From Herminiimonas sp. KBW02 (lineage in GTDB: Bacteria > Pseudomonadota > Gammaproteobacteria > Burkholderiales > Burkholderiaceae_D): a stretch of 64,000 bases of DNA. The stretch is taken from the NCBI RefSeq assembly GCF_003852535.1, contig NZ_QAJP01000004.1, positions 186,001 through 250,000 of the forward strand, in the 5' to 3' direction. The position numbers were made by a program, and so were the translations under genes. A model generated the notes under the pieces. The model searched no databases. It had not been told where the DNA came from and was given only the letters and a program-made list of their open reading frames with translations. Shown in pieces: positions 61,633-64,000 of this stretch; the first letter of the stretch is position 1, and each line of letters begins with the position of its first letter.

Positions 61633-61860
61633 GGTTTCCCGACGGGTTGTCCTGCATCGTAAGCTGGGCCGGCAAAGGCTGGCTGCAACGAAAGAATATA
61701 TCAAAGCACGGTTTCAAGCGTAAACCTAAATAAAAACCCGCGCTTGCCCCGATATTTAGCCCACCTTGGAATTGCAAAAAACGCATTTTTTCATGTAGTC
61801 TTGCGAAAGTTATTTTCCGTGCGGAAATGCTATTGAAGGAAAAGATTGCAATTGTCTGTG
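61633..61860 (+). other. Gene-free region upstream of the DyP operon leader
   Basis: Contains the divergent start of the phosphorelay gene. From about 61760 the sequence is AT-rich and probably holds the promoter of the DyP operon; no confident -35/-10 pair could be assigned. Confidence 0.4.
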
Positions 61861-61993
61861 CCGGATCGGGGCCGGTATGCCATAGGCGTACCGAGCATAG
61901 GGCCTAAGTAGCCCCTTGCCGACGGATGCGCAGACATGTTTGGTAAAGCGAGCGCATTTGGTATGCGGTGGCATACCTGTGCGCTTTTTATTT
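61861..61993 (+). promoter_or_regulatory. Structured leader with terminator/antiterminator switch before the DyP operon
   Basis: A 9-bp hairpin with an ATA loop (61873-61893) is enclosed by GGGGC/GCCCC (61868-61872 / 61911-61915). Downstream is a terminator. GGTATGCC inside the first hairpin (61874-61881) is perfectly complementary to GGCATACC in the terminator 3' half (61970-61977), so the two folds exclude each other. I recognise no known riboswitch class in it. Confidence 0.6.
61951..61993 (+). terminator. Terminator just before the first gene of the DyP operon
   Basis: AGCGCA (61951-61956) and GGTATGC (61960-61966) pair with GCATACC (61971-61977) and TGCGCT (61980-61985), followed by TTTTATTT. 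It ends 24 bases before the ATG at 62018, leaving room only for the ribosome site, which suggests premature termination as control. Confidence 0.75.
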
Positions 61994-62017
61994 AGCAGCT
62001 GCAAATAGGGGAAATGC

Positions 62018-62638
62018 ATGTCCAACATTGCTGGGAAGGCATATGCCATGAACGTGATCACGCCGATCCGTTGGTATATGACCTGGATTAATAAGGTGAT
62101 TTTCTGGGTAGCGCTGAGAAAGCCAGCCACCCTCAAGGGTTTGATCACGCTGTCGCTGATACATTACGCCCGCTGGGTCATCATCGGCAAGAATCAGTTT
62201 CCGCATCTGGATGAGCGCCAACCGAAAGAAAAGCTGAACTATGCGTATATGCTGTTCTTCAGTAATTTCAACGGTAGCTGGGCGCAATACGTCGATTCCT
62301 TCACGTTTGCCATTCCGAGCGGACTGGATCTGTTCTGGAAATGGAATATCCGCTATCCGAAGTCGGTCCCGCTGACGCCATTTCACTCTTACATACAATT
62401 CAATCAGGTCCAGACTGACCACTACTACAACGCCTATCCGATGGCGGCTGCGAATGATGTCAAGGCGGCCAAGACACTGAAAGCCGAACTGATCGCTTTC
62501 GACGCCAGTTATGGCCAGGCGGAACCTGAGCAATTCCTGAAGCAGTACAAGGCCCTGTTGCGCAGCCTGCAGCATGACCTCGGCGATATGCAACCGACGC
62601 CGATCGTCAGCCTGGCAGATCAGGCGAAGGGGGAATAA
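62018..62638 (+). CDS. Unknown protein associated with DyP peroxidase (first gene)
   Basis: 206 residues with an AGGGGA ribosome site. It starts SNIAGKAYAMNVITPIRW and has a hydrophobic stretch near residues 20-60, perhaps a surface or membrane-associated helix. A strongly patterned core (LNYAYMLFFSNFNGSWAQYV, then PLTPFHSYIQFNQVQTDHYYNAYP) follows. The strand-turn-helix pattern around NYAYMLFFSNFNG resembles the ferredoxin-like halves of DyP peroxidases, but no haem ligand is evident. It lies two bases before the next gene. Function unknown. Confidence 0.75.
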   Translation: MSNIAGKAYAMNVITPIRWYMTWINKVIFWVALRKPATLKGLITLSLIHYARWVIIGKNQFPHLDERQPKEKLNYAYMLFFSNFNGSWAQYVDSFTFAIPSGLDLFWKWNIRYPKSVPLTPFHSYIQFNQVQTDHYYNAYPMAAANDVKAAKTLKAELIAFDASYGQAEPEQFLKQYKALLRSLQHDLGDMQPTPIVSLADQAKGE

Positions 62639-62640
62639 GC

Positions 62641-63336
62641 ATGGGTAATGTCAGCAATAACGCGTATGCCATCACCTGCCTGTGCCCGATCCAGAAAGGC
62701 CATATCGGCGGTACCGCGTACAGCGATGAAGTGCGTCGTCGCCTGCAGGATTGGGGTCTGAACGAAATGAGCCCGATGGCCAAAGTGCCGCAAACCTATT
62801 TGTGTCGCTACTTTGTGCTCGACGATGTGTACTACGAATCGCTGCCCGGCACCGATTTCGGCGGAACCTGGTACGACTTCCTGTCCATTTTCTCCGATCG
62901 TTTCCGCCGCGCCGCCTTGCCGGAAGAAGATCATCTGCAATCCAAATACCTGGTGTGGTGCTGCAATATCCACGGCGATCCGGATGCTTACCTGCGCGAT
63001 ATGTGGAACGCCATCAGTGATGACATCCGTCACCTGTGGGGCTTCTGCTATGGCTTCGAGCATGTCTCCGACGCCGACAGCTTCATTGCATATATCAAAA
63101 AGTGCCAACTGAAAGCGGCCTTGTTCTTTGTCGGTTCGAATGATGAACCGCTGCCGGAACAGCTGAAGGGACTCTATCTGAAGCAAGAGTTCTCGCGCTT
63201 CGTGACTGAACATCAGGGTTTGCCGGCGGCTGAATTGCAGCAGGCTTATCAGGCATTTATCCAGCGGGTAGCACCGACGAATCTGCAGGAGCCGACATGG
63301 CTGCCCGGGCAATCCACTGTACAAAAACAATCGTAG
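62641..63336 (+). CDS. Unknown protein associated with DyP peroxidase (second gene)
   Basis: 231 residues. The N-terminus NNAYAITCLCPIQKGH echoes the AYAMNVITPI of the preceding protein. The core has QTYLCRYFVLDDVYYES and later CQLKAALFFVGSNDEPLPEQ, which again suggest ferredoxin-like alpha/beta units. Four to five Cys and many Trp/Tyr, no signal peptide. It ends 12 bases before the DyP start. Not recognised as any named enzyme. Confidence 0.75.
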   Translation: MGNVSNNAYAITCLCPIQKGHIGGTAYSDEVRRRLQDWGLNEMSPMAKVPQTYLCRYFVLDDVYYESLPGTDFGGTWYDFLSIFSDRFRRAALPEEDHLQSKYLVWCCNIHGDPDAYLRDMWNAISDDIRHLWGFCYGFEHVSDADSFIAYIKKCQLKAALFFVGSNDEPLPEQLKGLYLKQEFSRFVTEHQGLPAAELQQAYQAFIQRVAPTNLQEPTWLPGQSTVQKQS

Positions 63337-63348
63337 AAGGATCTTCTT

Positions 63349-64000
63349 GTGAGTAAAGTTCTGGACTTGATGGATATCCAAGGCAACGTGATACGGGCCT
63401 ATGGACGCTACAACTTTCCGTATGCACGTTATGTATTTCTGAATATCCGCGATGGTGCGCGCGGACGTGAGTTTGTACGCCTGGTGACCGAACAGGTCAC
63501 CACTGCCGTGAATTGGGGGCAGGGACCGAATCCGATAGAAAAACCAATGTCGACTGTGAATGTCGCCTTCACTTATCCCGGCCTGAAGACGCTGGAATTG
63601 CCTCGTGCTTCGCTGATCGGCTTCCCGATGGAATTCGTGATGGGTATGAAGAAGCGGGTCGATATCCTGGGCGATGACAAGCGCAGCGCACCTGAGTATT
63701 GGGACCCGATCTGGAAAGAGAGTCGCGAACATGACCGTCATAAAGACGTGCATGTGTGGATCTCGATCAATGGCCAGACGCGCGCCGCCATGCAGGAGAA
63801 GTATGAATGGCTGCAAAAGATCGTGCATGACAGCGCCGGTGGCGTGGCTATTCTGTCCGGTCATCGCGGCGACGATGGTGCCGAGCATTTGCCGTTCCAG
63901 GACGTGCATGCAGTCTTTGAAGACGGCAAGCCGACCAGCAAGGAGCATTTCGGTTATACCGACGGCATCGGTGATCCGGTATTTGAAGGTTTGCCGGGCA
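63349..64000 (+). CDS. DyP-type haem peroxidase (3' end outside window)
   Basis: About 217 residues visible from GTG 63349 (AAGGA nine bases upstream). DyP features: DIQGNVIRAYGRYNFPYARYVFLNI at the start, NVAFTYPGLKTLELP, and the active-site GYTDGIGDPVFEG whose Asp is the catalytic residue of GxxDG. The distal Arg and proximal His lie beyond the window. No Tat or Sec signal is visible, so it is probably cytosolic or encapsulated. Oxidises organic substrates with H2O2 in characterised relatives. Confidence 0.92.
   Translation, partial: MSKVLDLMDIQGNVIRAYGRYNFPYARYVFLNIRDGARGREFVRLVTEQVTTAVNWGQGPNPIEKPMSTVNVAFTYPGLKTLELPRASLIGFPMEFVMGMKKRVDILGDDKRSAPEYWDPIWKESREHDRHKDVHVWISINGQTRAAMQEKYEWLQKIVHDSAGGVAILSGHRGDDGAEHLPFQDVHAVFEDGKPTSKEHFGYTDGIGDPVFEGLPG

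Noticed and set aside
61861-61950. Known cyclic di-GMP, cobalamin, TPP, FMN or guanidine riboswitch before the DyP operon
   Set aside because: None of the conserved core sequences of these classes could be found; only the generic terminator/antiterminator layout is supported.
62620-63948. 442-codon minus-strand frame opposite the DyP operon
   Set aside because: The plus strand has three tightly spaced genes with ribosome sites and a recognisable DyP motif; the minus frame has none.

Overview
The window reads as chromosomal DNA of a betaproteobacterium of the order Burkholderiales. Moderate GC, the cysTWA-cysB order and the set of housekeeping proteins fit Oxalobacteraceae (Herminiimonas/Janthinobacterium-like). 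That placement is an inference from protein similarity recalled from memory, not from a search. No rRNA, tRNA, CRISPR array, phage or transposase gene was seen. Almost every gene is intact; the clear exception is a frameshifted formamidase gene.

Layout. 1-3981 (minus): a heavy-metal RND efflux operon, with a short leader ORF, a small MgtE-N-like protein, a CzcB/CusB-type adaptor and a CzcA-type pump cut by the window edge. 4392-6355 (plus): acetamidase/formamidase fmdA (frameshifted) and two tandem XapX-domain membrane proteins. 6452-7470 (minus): a ParD-like antitoxin coupled to a methionine aminopeptidase. 7557-14149: a copper island, with copRS on the minus strand divergent from copABCD, and a perfect dyad between them. 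14498-18324: sulfate ABC transporter cysTWA plus the regulator cysB. 18395-26608 (minus): an M48/PDZ lipoprotein with a damaged active site, dut, coaBC, lspA, ileS, ribF, rsmE. 26835-30424 (plus): tkt, a GNAT acetyltransferase, gapA. 30748-33465 (minus): glnE. 33598-42414 (plus): yhdP, a nitrilase-family amidase, tldD, aroG with an apparent Phe/Tyr attenuator, and a HEAT-like exported protein. 42513-43688 (minus): a retropepsin-like protease and yajQ. 43813-45159 (plus): murB and a DUF1294 protein. 45232-48216 (minus): an HDAC-family deacetylase paired with a hydantoinase/oxoprolinase, with a nested-palindrome repeat at its promoter. 48678-55120 (minus): trpS, ppnP, argG, argF, rsgA, a pterin dehydratase and a Ste24-like protease. 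55171-61632: orn, a UPF0149/SEC-C protein, srkA, a TauE/SafE permease, a diguanylate cyclase, a small unknown, and an ATPase-less phosphorelay protein. 62018-64000 (plus): two unfamiliar proteins leading into a DyP-type peroxidase, behind a structured leader that ends in a terminator.

Functional themes. Metal and copper defence takes up the first 14 kb: efflux pump, copper-oxidase system and its two-component regulator. Sulfur and nitrogen assimilation, amino-acid synthesis (aroG, argFG, trpS) and central carbon genes form an ordinary core.

The least ordinary parts are regulatory leaders and small accessory operons. (1) The aroG leader encodes a 23-residue peptide with a Phe-Tyr run, followed by mutually exclusive antiterminator and terminator elements. 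(2) The leader of the DyP-peroxidase operon can switch between a hairpin-plus-terminator fold and an 8-bp antiterminator pairing. (3) The RND efflux operon has a 31-codon leader ORF and a hairpin over the next ribosome site. (4) The hydantoinase/HDAC pair has no obvious assigned pathway.
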